Source of the DNA: a virus
Reading direction: 5' to 3' (one strand)
Length of the DNA: 28,232 nucleotides
IMG/VR virus record: IMGVR_UViG_3300027759_003990
Coordinates: 1 to 28,232 of that record
Positions within the stretch are counted from its first letter, which is position 1; every line of letters starts with the position of its first letter. Position numbers and translations under genes: made by a program. Shown here piece after piece: positions 19,629 through 27,884 of this stretch. The notes below the pieces were generated by a model. It was given only the letters and a program-made list of their open reading frames with translations, was not told the DNA's origin and searched no databases.

Positions 19629-20644
19629 TTATGTTAACACTATTATCAGCATTATTACTATCAGGCATTGCAGCCTATTATTCCATTATTGGTTTGGCTG
19701 CAATCTTTACAGGCGCATTTTGGCCAATCGTTTTTATGGGTTCGGTTCTTGAGATGAGTAAATTAGTTACTGCATCATGGTTATATCGTAATTGGAAAAC
19801 CTGCCCACTTTTATTGAAATCATACTTGACATCTGCCGTAGTAGTATTAATGGTGATTACGAGTATGGGTATTTTTGGTTTTCTATCCCAAGCACACATT
19901 GATTCCACATTAGAAGCTGGTGCCAACTCAGTAGAAATAAGAACACTCAAACAGCAAGAAAAGATTGCCAATGAGCGATTAGAATATTTACTGAAGCGTG
20001 CAGGCAATCCTGAAACGGCATCAGCCAATGTCGATAGGCAAATTCAACAAACACAAAAAGAATTGGCTGATATCAATAAACGAAAATTACCATTATTAAA
20101 AGAAGAAAATAAACTAGTGGCAGAAGTTGGTCCTATCAAATATATTGGTGATATGATATATGGTACAGATGACACCAATGCCATTGATAAAGCAGTTCGT
20201 TTGGTAATTATGTTAATCATGGTTGTATTTGACCCCTTAGCTGTGTTATTATTAATAGCAGCAAATATGTCCATGCAACAGAGAAGTGGTAAACCAATTA
20301 TCAAAGATAATACTGTTGTTGGTTTGACACCAGAAACGGAAAGATTTAAAGTACATAAAAAAATCTGGAAGAAAAAAGAAAAAAAAGCCAATACAGAAAT
20401 AGATATTCCGGTATTTACAGAACAAGAAGAATTGGCAAATAATGTTATTAAAATTGAAAAAGAAAACATTACTGAGATTGAAGAAAAACCTGTGGAAGAT
20501 ATTGTAATTGATAGTGCTTCAGGTGAATCTATACCTCCAATAACAAAAAGTAAAAGAGGTTTTCCAAACAGGAAGACTAAAGAATTAACACCTAAGTATG
20601 ATTATGAAGATGAGTTTGCGTTTCGTGAAAAGGAAAAGAAATGA
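19625..20644 (+). CDS. Four-helix membrane protein with internal coiled coil
   Basis: This 339-residue protein starts at the ATGA overlapping the polymerase stop; an in-frame ATG at 19574 lies inside the polymerase and is not chosen. Hydrophobic helices lie near residues 2-21, 22-40, 63-86 and 197-224. Between the third and fourth is a charged coiled coil (about 100-175) and the block AEVGPIKYIGDMIYG. The last 110 residues are a charged, probably disordered cytoplasmic tail. The same protein plan sits next to polymerase in many T4-like phages of aquatic bacteria. Its function is unknown; membrane tethering of replication is a guess from position. Confidence 0.75.
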   Translation: MIMLTLLSALLLSGIAAYYSIIGLAAIFTGAFWPIVFMGSVLEMSKLVTASWLYRNWKTCPLLLKSYLTSAVVVLMVITSMGIFGFLSQAHIDSTLEAGANSVEIRTLKQQEKIANERLEYLLKRAGNPETASANVDRQIQQTQKELADINKRKLPLLKEENKLVAEVGPIKYIGDMIYGTDDTNAIDKAVRLVIMLIMVVFDPLAVLLLIAANMSMQQRSGKPIIKDNTVVGLTPETERFKVHKKIWKKKEKKANTEIDIPVFTEQEELANNVIKIEKENITEIEEKPVEDIVIDSASGESIPPITKSKRGFPNRKTKELTPKYDYEDEFAFREKEKK

Positions 20645-21723
20645 GTATACTTGATAAAATTAAAAAGAATAGTTCGATTAAAGAATCCGCTATTCTCTCA
20701 AAATCAAAATTCTTCACACAGAAGGATATGATACCAACATCGGTGCCCATTATTAATGTGGCATTGAGTGGTCGTTTGGATGGTGGCCTGACCCCAGGTC
20801 TTACAATGTGGGCCGGTCCATCAAAACATTTTAAAACTGCCTTTAGTTTGTTAATGGCAAAATCTTATTTGGACAAATATAATGATGCAGCGTTACTATT
20901 CTACGATTCTGAGTTTGGTACTCCTCAGTCTTATTTTGATAGCTTTGGTATTGATACCGAGCGAGTTCTACATACACCTCTTACTGATATTGAACAATTA
21001 AAGTTTGATATCATGCAACAATTAACTAATCTTGAAAGAGGTGATAGGTTAATTATTGTTATTGATTCAATCGGTAATTTGGCATCAAAGAAAGAAGTTG
21101 AAGATGCACTAGAAGGCAAATCAGTTGCTGATATGTCCCGTGCTAAACAAGTTAAAAGTTTATTCCGTATGGTGACGCCACACCTTACAATGAAAGATGT
21201 TCCAATGATTGTGGTAAATCACACATATAAAGAAATTGGTATGTTCCCTAAAGATATTGTAGGGGGTGGAACCGGTTCTTACTATTCTGCTGACAACATT
21301 TTTATTATTGGCCGTCAGCAAGAAAAGGAAGGTACAGAGGTTGTTGGTTACAACTTCATAATTAACGTGGAGAAATCACGCTATGTTAAAGAGAAATCTA
21401 AAATTCCTGTTACTGTTTCTTTTGATGGCGGTGTTAGCCGGTGGTCAGGCTTACTTGATTTGGCACTTGATTCAGGCCTTGTCGTTAAGCCTTCTAACGG
21501 GTGGTACAGTCGAGTTGATGTTTCTACCGGTGAAATAGAAGCAAAGAAATACAGAATAAAAGAAACAGATACCAAAGATTTCTGGATGCCTATTATCACC
21601 AGTAAAAAGTTTCAAGATTATGTAACAGACAAATACCAAATTGCAGCAGGTGAAATTATGCAAGGCGGTATTGATAATTTATTTGATGAAATTGTAACCA
21701 TGAATGGAACAGAAGATGAGTAA
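20641..21723 (+). CDS. uvsX: UvsX recombinase (RecA-like)
   Basis: This 360-residue RecA-family strand-exchange protein drives recombination-dependent replication. Walker A is GPSKHFKT (59-66; T4 UvsX has GPSKSFKS), the catalytic Glu lies in FYDSEFG (E91) and Walker B is RLIIVIDSIGNL (136-147). IVVNHTYKEIG and the Gly-rich VGGGTGSYYSAD fit the L2 region. Length is close to T4 (391). The acidic C-terminal tail ends TEDE. The start overlaps the membrane-protein stop (ATGA). UvsX works with gp46/47 and gp41, all in this window at least in part. Confidence 0.97.
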   Translation: MSILDKIKKNSSIKESAILSKSKFFTQKDMIPTSVPIINVALSGRLDGGLTPGLTMWAGPSKHFKTAFSLLMAKSYLDKYNDAALLFYDSEFGTPQSYFDSFGIDTERVLHTPLTDIEQLKFDIMQQLTNLERGDRLIIVIDSIGNLASKKEVEDALEGKSVADMSRAKQVKSLFRMVTPHLTMKDVPMIVVNHTYKEIGMFPKDIVGGGTGSYYSADNIFIIGRQQEKEGTEVVGYNFIINVEKSRYVKEKSKIPVTVSFDGGVSRWSGLLDLALDSGLVVKPSNGWYSRVDVSTGEIEAKKYRIKETDTKDFWMPIITSKKFQDYVTDKYQIAAGEIMQGGIDNLFDEIVTMNGTEDE

Positions 21724-21958
21724 TGAAGATGCTAAAATCAAACATTCAAAGCGTATTCAAAAAACTCAAAATCAAATTAAGAAACAAACCAAAATTGCAA
21801 AATCACACGGCGTACCAATAGATGAACCACACAAATTTGCCAAACATCATGCAATGGATTGTGGTAATCCGGAGTGTGTAATGTGTGGTAATCCTAGAAA
21901 AGTATGGAAAGAAAAGACCATACAAGAAAAAAGATTCGATGAGGTGAAAGATGATTGA
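21716..21958 (+). CDS. Small Cys-containing protein (Zn-ribbon-like)
   Basis: This 80-residue protein starts at the ATG at 21716 overlapping the uvsX end; an ATG four codons upstream (21704) is an alternative. It has a Lys-rich N-terminal helix, HKFAKHHAMDCGNPECVMCGNPRK with three Cys and several His that could bind zinc, then KTIQEKRFDE. The 'CGNxxCxMCGNPRK...K(T/L)xQEKRF' motif recurs in small phage and bacterial proteins of unknown function. It is probably an RNA- or DNA-binding accessory of the recombination operon. Confidence 0.6.
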   Translation: MSNEDAKIKHSKRIQKTQNQIKKQTKIAKSHGVPIDEPHKFAKHHAMDCGNPECVMCGNPRKVWKEKTIQEKRFDEVKDD

Positions 21959-22271
21959 AGGACTAGACTATTGTTTTATCTACCCTAAAAATGATGGTGC
22001 GGCTGTGCATATTAAGTTTTTAGAAGGACCATATAAAGATACCATATTCAAATATGGTAAAGTTAAATTTGAGGAAAAGAATGATTTGGTCTATTTACTT
22101 TTTGCATATGATGTGATAGAATCACCAGTTGATAAACCAAGAAAATTGGAAAAAGATGACAAGTTTAAGAACTACATTGGTGATTTACTTGTGGAATTAA
22201 TGAGCAGTAATATTGAACAGGAAGTAATTGATGAAACTGGAAACAGCAATACTGAAGAACCTCATCTATAA
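21951..22271 (+). CDS. Conserved hypothetical protein between uvsX and 41
   Basis: This 106-residue protein overlaps the upstream stop by eight bases and the helicase start by 41 bases. It begins with a small beta domain (YCFIYPKNDGAAVHIKFLEGPYKDTIFKYGKVKFEE, strands with YLLFAYDVIES), then a helix (KFKNYIGDLLVELM) and an acidic tail. In T4 the corresponding slot holds gene 40, but I see no resemblance to gp40. The long overlap suggests its translation sets the level of the helicase. Confidence 0.6.
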   Translation: MIEGLDYCFIYPKNDGAAVHIKFLEGPYKDTIFKYGKVKFEEKNDLVYLLFAYDVIESPVDKPRKLEKDDKFKNYIGDLLVELMSSNIEQEVIDETGNSNTEEPHL

Positions 22272-23622
22272 CGAGGAATTTTTAAGAAAAGTATTACCAT
22301 TTATCAGATTAGAATATTTTAGTGATAGCGTAGAAAAAGCATTATTCAATGAAATTACATCATTCACAGAGGCTTACAATAACACGCCAACGATTGAAGC
22401 ACTTAGTATTGCCATCAAAGAAAAGAGAAATCTTTCATCTGATGAAGTTCAGAGATGCGAAGATTATCTATCAGAGATTGAGAAGAATAAGTCAGCAGAA
22501 ACCGAAGTTCAATGGCTTGTTGACAAAACAGAAAAGTTCTGCCAAGAAAAAGCCATCTACAATGCAGTATTGGGGTCTATTTCAATTCTCGATGGTAAGG
22601 ATAAAAATCACGACAAAGGTCAGATTCCCAAGATATTATCAGACGCCTTGGCCGTTTCGTTTGACAACTCCGTAGGACATGATTATTTACAGGACTCAGA
22701 TGCTCGATATGAATTCTATCACAGAAAAGAAGAAAGAATCCCCTTTGACCTCGACTACTTCAACAAAATCACCAAAGGTGGTCTTCCAGCTAAAACACTT
22801 AATATTGCTTTGGCGGGGACTGGTGTTGGTAAATCTCTTTTTATGTGTCATGTGGCTGCTTCGTGCATGGTTCAGGGTAAAAATGTACTTTACATCACTT
22901 TGGAAATGAGTGAAGAAAAAATTGCAGAACGAATTGATGCCAATTTATTGAATGTAACAATTGATGATTTGATGGAGTTACCAAAGGACATATATGATAA
23001 AAAGGTTACCAGAGTCCGTGAGAAAACAACTGGCAAACTTATTATCAAAGAATATCCAACTGCCTCAGCATCAACTATTCACTTTAGGACACTATTAAAT
23101 GAACTTAATCTCAAGAGGTCTTTTGTACCTGATATTATATTCGTTGACTATCTCAATATTTGTTGTTCTGCTCGTATTAAGGCTGGTACGAATATTAATT
23201 CCTACACCTACGTTAAAGCAATTGCAGAAGAACTACGTGGCCTTGCTGTTGAGTATGATGTTCCTATTGTATCTGCTACACAAACTACCCGCTCAGGATT
23301 TACTTCCAGTGATCCGGGACTTGAGGATACGAGCGAATCGTTCGGACTTCCCGCCACCGCAGACTTGATGTTTGCTCTTATTTCTTCTGAAGAACTAGAA
23401 GAACTTGGTCAAATCATGGTGAAACAATTGAAGAATCGATATAATGATCCTACATTATACAAACGATTTACACTTGGTGTCGATAGAGCCAAAATGAAAC
23501 TCTATGATGTCGAACAGGCTGCACAACATGGATTGGCTGATGCTGGTCACGATAAACCTTTGAACACATTTGGTACCCGTGAACAACAGCCTAAAAAGAA
23601 ATTTGAAAATTTTAAAATATGA
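22231..23622 (+). CDS. 41: Replicative DNA helicase (T4 gp41-like, DnaB family)
   Basis: This 463-residue protein starts at the ATG at 22231, one codon after an in-frame TTG. It unwinds DNA ahead of the lagging-strand polymerase and activates primase. Walker A is AGTGVGKS (195-202), YITLEMSEE (221-229) is the DnaB H1a-type motif, IIFVDYLNIC is Walker B, and SESFGLPATADLMFAL is the late motif (T4: AESAGLPATADFMLAV). The N-terminal domain matches T4 gp41 (ILKNLIYNEEFLRKV). It overlaps the preceding gene by 41 bases and its stop overlaps the next DUF4338 start. Neither primase gp61 nor loader gp59 is in the window. Confidence 0.97.
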   Translation: MKLETAILKNLIYNEEFLRKVLPFIRLEYFSDSVEKALFNEITSFTEAYNNTPTIEALSIAIKEKRNLSSDEVQRCEDYLSEIEKNKSAETEVQWLVDKTEKFCQEKAIYNAVLGSISILDGKDKNHDKGQIPKILSDALAVSFDNSVGHDYLQDSDARYEFYHRKEERIPFDLDYFNKITKGGLPAKTLNIALAGTGVGKSLFMCHVAASCMVQGKNVLYITLEMSEEKIAERIDANLLNVTIDDLMELPKDIYDKKVTRVREKTTGKLIIKEYPTASASTIHFRTLLNELNLKRSFVPDIIFVDYLNICCSARIKAGTNINSYTYVKAIAEELRGLAVEYDVPIVSATQTTRSGFTSSDPGLEDTSESFGLPATADLMFALISSEELEELGQIMVKQLKNRYNDPTLYKRFTLGVDRAKMKLYDVEQAAQHGLADAGHDKPLNTFGTREQQPKKKFENFKI

Positions 23623-24728
23623 TATTAACTAGAGACCAAGCACTTCATTGTGCCAAAGTGTTTGATGATTACTTTAGTACAATTGGAAGTACCGAAGAAT
23701 ACATGCGTGATGAGAAACTGAAGAATGTGGCTGATATGCCATCTTCTTTATTTCCTATTGAAGATGATTTGTTCTCCGATTTCTCTATGCATCCAAAAGA
23801 TATGGGTATTGAGGTATGTGAAATACCAAATGATGTTTGGGAACCATTACTTGCCATTACCAGTTCACACATTAATAAATCACCAGTTGGTAAGAATATA
23901 CAATTGGCTGTCAAAGAAAAGAACACAGGAAAGATTCTAGGATTCATTCGTTTAGGTTCACCAGTCATCTATATGAAACCCCGTAATGACTACCTAGGAC
24001 AAGTTTGGATTCAACAGGAAGATACTGCCAAACGATTCAATGCTTCTTGTGCCATGGGATTTGTAATCGTACCATCTCAGCCATTTGGATTTAACTATCT
24101 TGGCGGTAAACTACTATCTGCTATTTGTACCAGCCACACCGTTAGGGAAATATGTAATAAAAAATATGGCATGAATCTTTGCCTATTTGAAACCACCAGT
24201 TTGTATGGCACAACAAAGAATGTATCACAATATGATGGCATGAAACCATATATTCGTTTTAAGGGTTTGACCGACTCCGATATTGTACCAATGATGCACG
24301 GCCAAAGATATCATGATTTGAAAAACTATGTGGAAAATATTACTGGAGATTTGTTGGGTGGAGATACTTCAACAACAAGTAGAAAACTCAGAACATTTAC
24401 TAAGATTATTGCTCTCACCAAAGCTGCATTAAAAGGAACATCTGAGGGAGATGCTTTCTCTTTAACGATTGAGAACGCCAAAAAGTTGACAGAAAAGAAA
24501 CGATATTACATTTCTGATTATGGATTTAAGAATACAGTAGATTACATGAACTGTAAGATCGATAAACTTTTACCTGGTGAAAATTACGATAAACACGAAT
24601 TGAGTAACGTAATTGAATGGTGGCGGACCAAAGCTATAAATAGATATGAAACCCTCAAAGTAGAGGGTAGGTTAAGGACAGAATTAGAAATCTGGACTTC
24701 AGGCAAAGACATTCAAATTATTAGGTAA
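23619..24728 (+). CDS. DUF4338 (DruA-like) protein, copy 2
   Basis: This 369-residue paralogue of the gene at 689 shares with it QPFGFNYLGGKLL (154-166), ETTSLYG (191-197) and SQYDGM (203-208). It has a different N-terminus (MILTRDQALHCAKVFDDYF) and a C-terminal block (KKRYYISDYGFKNTVDYM) that DruA-type proteins also tend to end with. Identity outside the core looks low, so the two copies are old or independently gained. It starts within the helicase stop (ATGA), meaning it is made with gp41. Its function is unknown; possibilities are counter-defence, exclusion of other phages, or DNA transactions at the fork. Confidence 0.72.
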   Translation: MILTRDQALHCAKVFDDYFSTIGSTEEYMRDEKLKNVADMPSSLFPIEDDLFSDFSMHPKDMGIEVCEIPNDVWEPLLAITSSHINKSPVGKNIQLAVKEKNTGKILGFIRLGSPVIYMKPRNDYLGQVWIQQEDTAKRFNASCAMGFVIVPSQPFGFNYLGGKLLSAICTSHTVREICNKKYGMNLCLFETTSLYGTTKNVSQYDGMKPYIRFKGLTDSDIVPMMHGQRYHDLKNYVENITGDLLGGDTSTTSRKLRTFTKIIALTKAALKGTSEGDAFSLTIENAKKLTEKKRYYISDYGFKNTVDYMNCKIDKLLPGENYDKHELSNVIEWWRTKAINRYETLKVEGRLRTELEIWTSGKDIQIIR

Positions 24729-24731
24729 AAA

Positions 24732-26048
24732 ATGGCATCAAAAGAAGATATACAAGAAGCAGCTCAAGCACTATTTTGTGCTATGGCTGATTATCTTGGT
24801 CAAGATAAAATTAATAAGCCAAAAAGTTTTTTTGATACTAAAGAATATAAAACATATTCAGAATTTAAAACTGCATGGAATCAATCTTTTTCAAAAAGAA
24901 GAAATTCTGTTGAAGATATCTTCAAAAATCATGTAAAATCCGGCCAAGCATCCTTTGAACAAGTTGATAAATTTTTAACTGATAAAAAAGACTGGTACCT
25001 TTCTTCATCTAATATCGCAAAAAAACTTGTTGCTGAAGTCAACGGTCTACAAAAATTACATAACAAAATAAAAGGCTTTGGTTGGTCTGATGTATTCTAT
25101 GAACACAAAGATGAAATCATGAATAATATAGAAAAATTGTTTACTGTAGCAAATGAAAAACAAAGGGCCAACAAAGATAGTAAAAGTAAAAGATATTTTA
25201 TACCTTTTGGTGAATTGAATAAATGGTCTCCTGCAGATATTTACTTTGCATCACCTCTTGCAAAAAGAACAATACTAACTGCATCCTCACCAAAAAACTT
25301 ACCTAATACAACTTTTATGTCGTTAAACAAAATGATAAGTGATTTGATTGATGAAGGAGAGTTGTTACCATTATCTTTGAAATTTCAACCAAATGAAGTT
25401 ACAATAAAAAAAGTTAATTTTAACAGAACAAAAGAATGGAAAGATATTGAAAAAATTGGCGGCGGAAATTATTCTTGGACAAAATATCCAGAAACAGAAA
25501 CTACAGGAAAACTTCCAGCTAGAGATTTGAAAGTTTTTCTAAAAAATACAAATAGTGAAAATGATAAAATATTAATTCGTCATGATCCTTCAACTGCAGG
25601 AATTAAAGGTGAAATTTTAATAAAAGGTATGAGTGCTCGTGGTGGAAGTTTGGGTTTTGAACAAATTTTAGGAATTATAGGATTAATTAAAAAAGATTTA
25701 CCTTCAAAAATTGAATTAGAATTTCAATCGGGCAATAGAACATTTAAAGACAAAAAGAAACCGATTAGAAAACAATTTGAAGAAGCTGTCAAAGACGCTG
25801 GTTATAATATAAAGATGGCTTCAAAAGATGAAGAAACCAAAGGAGAAGTAAAAAAAATTAGAAAAGAACAACAATATGATGAAAAAGTTGGCCGCCTTAG
25901 TGCAGTATATGTATCAAATGTAGTTTGGCCATTAATAATAAACAACATACTTTTAGATGAAAAATTAAAAGATGATTTTACTAGAATGGCTTATGCATAT
26001 GCAGCATCTCAATCAAAAGATTCGGCTAAATTTGTTATAGCAAAATAA
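24732..26048 (+). CDS. Unrecognised 438-residue protein
   Basis: I do not recognise this protein by family. It is Lys-rich. The N-terminal third is helical (EDIQEAAQALFCAMADYLGQ). The centre carries RYFIPFGELNKWSPADIYFAS (about 155-175) and TTFMSLNKMISDLIDEGELLPLSLK, which suggests an ordered enzyme-like core. A short loop MSARGGSLGFEQILGI (about 301-316) is conspicuous, and the C-terminal end is helical. The IPF...KWSPADIYxAS block is one I associate with large hypothetical proteins of T4-like phages. AGGT precedes the ATG. It follows the second DUF4338 gene after three bases, so the two are probably co-translated. Confidence 0.55.
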   Translation: MASKEDIQEAAQALFCAMADYLGQDKINKPKSFFDTKEYKTYSEFKTAWNQSFSKRRNSVEDIFKNHVKSGQASFEQVDKFLTDKKDWYLSSSNIAKKLVAEVNGLQKLHNKIKGFGWSDVFYEHKDEIMNNIEKLFTVANEKQRANKDSKSKRYFIPFGELNKWSPADIYFASPLAKRTILTASSPKNLPNTTFMSLNKMISDLIDEGELLPLSLKFQPNEVTIKKVNFNRTKEWKDIEKIGGGNYSWTKYPETETTGKLPARDLKVFLKNTNSENDKILIRHDPSTAGIKGEILIKGMSARGGSLGFEQILGIIGLIKKDLPSKIELEFQSGNRTFKDKKKPIRKQFEEAVKDAGYNIKMASKDEETKGEVKKIRKEQQYDEKVGRLSAVYVSNVVWPLIINNILLDEKLKDDFTRMAYAYAASQSKDSAKFVIAK

Positions 26049-26056
26049 GGTAAATT

Positions 26057-26335
26057 ATGGCACTAATAGACTTTGATAAACTCTCACAAGAGTTTGATAT
26101 GGAAGATGACTTTGGTTTTTCTGCCGTATCGGAAGAAGAATACAATTCGGTTATCAATAAAACGGCCGAGACCGCAGAAGATTATAAAGTTCGATTGAAA
26201 GAAGTGGAGAAAATGATTGTTCCCTTTCTCACCAAACTACATTCAACCGGAGATAAAGAATATATATATTGGCCAAATCGTAAACCAGCAATAGAAAAAC
26301 AAATAGAGAAGATATTAAAACTGACTAGAGGTTAA
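26057..26335 (+). CDS. Conserved small phage protein, 92 residues
   Basis: This 92-residue protein has an acidic N-terminus (DFDKLSQEFDMEDDFGFSAVSEEEY) and a helical C-terminal half ending in KEYIYWPNRKPAIEKQIEKILKLTRG. The 'YIYWPNR...I..QI.KIL.(I/L)TRG' ending is a pattern I recognise from proteins of T4-like cyanophages and relatives; its role is unknown. AAGG lies upstream of the ATG. It sits immediately before the glycosyltransferase cluster. Confidence 0.65.
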   Translation: MALIDFDKLSQEFDMEDDFGFSAVSEEEYNSVINKTAETAEDYKVRLKEVEKMIVPFLTKLHSTGDKEYIYWPNRKPAIEKQIEKILKLTRG

Positions 26336-26338
26336 ATT

Positions 26339-27061
26339 ATGTCCGCAACTGTGATTATACCAACTACTGGTTCACCAGAGGTTATTGAAGCTATTAAATC
26401 TGTATTAGACCAAACATATGACACCAAGTGTTATGTTGTATGTGATGGTCCTGATTTTACTTATACTGTAAGGAATATGCTAAGATGGGTTGAAAAACAT
26501 CCAAATTACCATAGATTAAAACTCTGTAATCTTCCAATCAATGTCGGTGCCAAAGGATTTTATGGTCACCGTGTCTATGCAGCCTTCACACATTTAATCG
26601 ATACAGACTATGTTATGTGGCTCGACCAAGACAATTGGTTGTATCAGAGCCACGTTGCTAAATGTATTGAAACAATACAAAAACGAAATCTTGATTGGTG
26701 CTATGCGTTGCGACAAGTACACGACAAAAGTGGTAAGTTTGTTTGTTTTGATGATTGTGAATCATTAGGTAAATGGCAAACATATCATGGAATTCATCAT
26801 ATAGATACTAATAGCTATTGCCTTAAAACAGAAATTGCTGTAAAATTGGCCTCTGCGTGGCATGGAGGCTGGGGACAAGATAGAGTGTTCTTACAAGCTG
26901 TTACACAACATTTCCCTAAATGGGATTGTACAAATGAATATACAGTACATTATCGTACTGATGGTGGTAAAGGTTCTGTGACACCAGATTTCTTTATCAA
27001 TGGAAATGAAGTAATGTTGAAAAAATATGATGGGAAATATCCATGGCGTCAAAAAACTTAA
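26339..27061 (+). CDS. Glycosyltransferase family 2-like protein
   Basis: This 240-residue GT-A enzyme has a GT2 N-terminus ATVIIPTTGSPEVIEAIKSVLDQTY (3-27), D36 in VCDGPD contacting the nucleotide, and a DQD metal site in MWLDQDNW (93-100). The acceptor-side region has GWGQDRVFL (177-185) with the likely catalytic acid. It likely glycosylates phage DNA, capsid or a cell-surface molecule. It overlaps the next gene by 19 bases and is first of three adjacent genes with sugar-transfer character. Confidence 0.8.
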   Translation: MSATVIIPTTGSPEVIEAIKSVLDQTYDTKCYVVCDGPDFTYTVRNMLRWVEKHPNYHRLKLCNLPINVGAKGFYGHRVYAAFTHLIDTDYVMWLDQDNWLYQSHVAKCIETIQKRNLDWCYALRQVHDKSGKFVCFDDCESLGKWQTYHGIHHIDTNSYCLKTEIAVKLASAWHGGWGQDRVFLQAVTQHFPKWDCTNEYTVHYRTDGGKGSVTPDFFINGNEVMLKKYDGKYPWRQKT

Positions 27062-27882
27062 TTATTGGTGGATTTACAAACTATAACGCTAACCACCTAA
27101 AACCTTGGGTATTATCTGCAAAGATCCATGCGGGTGATAACGATGATGTTGTTTTAGTTTATGGCAACGCATCTGATGAAACCCTAAATTGGTTAGAATC
27201 ACAAGGTGTCATTATTGTTCCTATGTTAGAGGTTCAAAATGTACCAATTCATGTATTACGATTTTTATCAATCTATGAATATTTACATAAGCATTGGCAA
27301 AAATATGAATATGTTATTACAACAGATGTCAAAGATGTTTACTTCCAAACAGACCCATTTAAATTTCTAGTTAGTCGTAAACTCATTGTTGCTTCAGAAG
27401 GTTTAAAATATAAAGATGAATCTTGGGGTAATGAGAATCTATTTCAAGCTTATGGCCAATATGTCTATGAACAGTTTAAAGATAATGAAATCTTTAATGT
27501 TGGAACATTCGGTGGCCAATCTGAATATGTAAAAGATATGGTGTTTCATATCTTCACCAATGCAATCAATAGGCCTATTCCCATCTGCGACCAAGCCGTA
27601 TTCAATGTATTACTCAATACACAACCATTCAAAGATATTGCAACAAAAACAATTCAATGGGCGGCCGAATTAGGTACTATCATGGATCCATCAAAGATTG
27701 CCAGATTCAGACCCAATCTACTATTTGCTGAGCCTGTATGGGAAAATGGTTTACTAAAAGATGTCAATGGTCATATCTTCCCTATTGTACATCAATATGA
27801 CCGAGTACCAGAATTGAAAGCGTTTGTCCAAAAGAAATTTGGCCAAGAAGATCCGGCAGAATACTTTACCTATAGAGTTTAA
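27043..27882 (+). CDS. Putative glycosyltransferase (DVxD motif)
   Basis: This 279-residue protein looks like a GT-A enzyme of a different family from its neighbour. It has LIIGGFTNYNANHLKPWV at the N-terminus, a nucleotide-type strand VVLVYGNAS, a YVITTDVKDVYFQTDPF block (90-106) with D95-V-K-D98 as metal motif, and EIFNVGTFGG and CDQAVFNVLL downstream, as in GT8/GT77-like proteins with a late D-Q acceptor motif. It starts inside the preceding gene. The acceptor is unknown. Confidence 0.65.
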   Translation: MASKNLIIGGFTNYNANHLKPWVLSAKIHAGDNDDVVLVYGNASDETLNWLESQGVIIVPMLEVQNVPIHVLRFLSIYEYLHKHWQKYEYVITTDVKDVYFQTDPFKFLVSRKLIVASEGLKYKDESWGNENLFQAYGQYVYEQFKDNEIFNVGTFGGQSEYVKDMVFHIFTNAINRPIPICDQAVFNVLLNTQPFKDIATKTIQWAAELGTIMDPSKIARFRPNLLFAEPVWENGLLKDVNGHIFPIVHQYDRVPELKAFVQKKFGQEDPAEYFTYRV

Positions 27883-27884
27883 TT

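Noticed and set aside
24635-24642. TATAAATA late octamer inside the second DUF4338 gene
   Set aside because: It is within a coding region on the sense strand with no nearby start; an 8-mer of this composition is expected by chance in AT-rich DNA.
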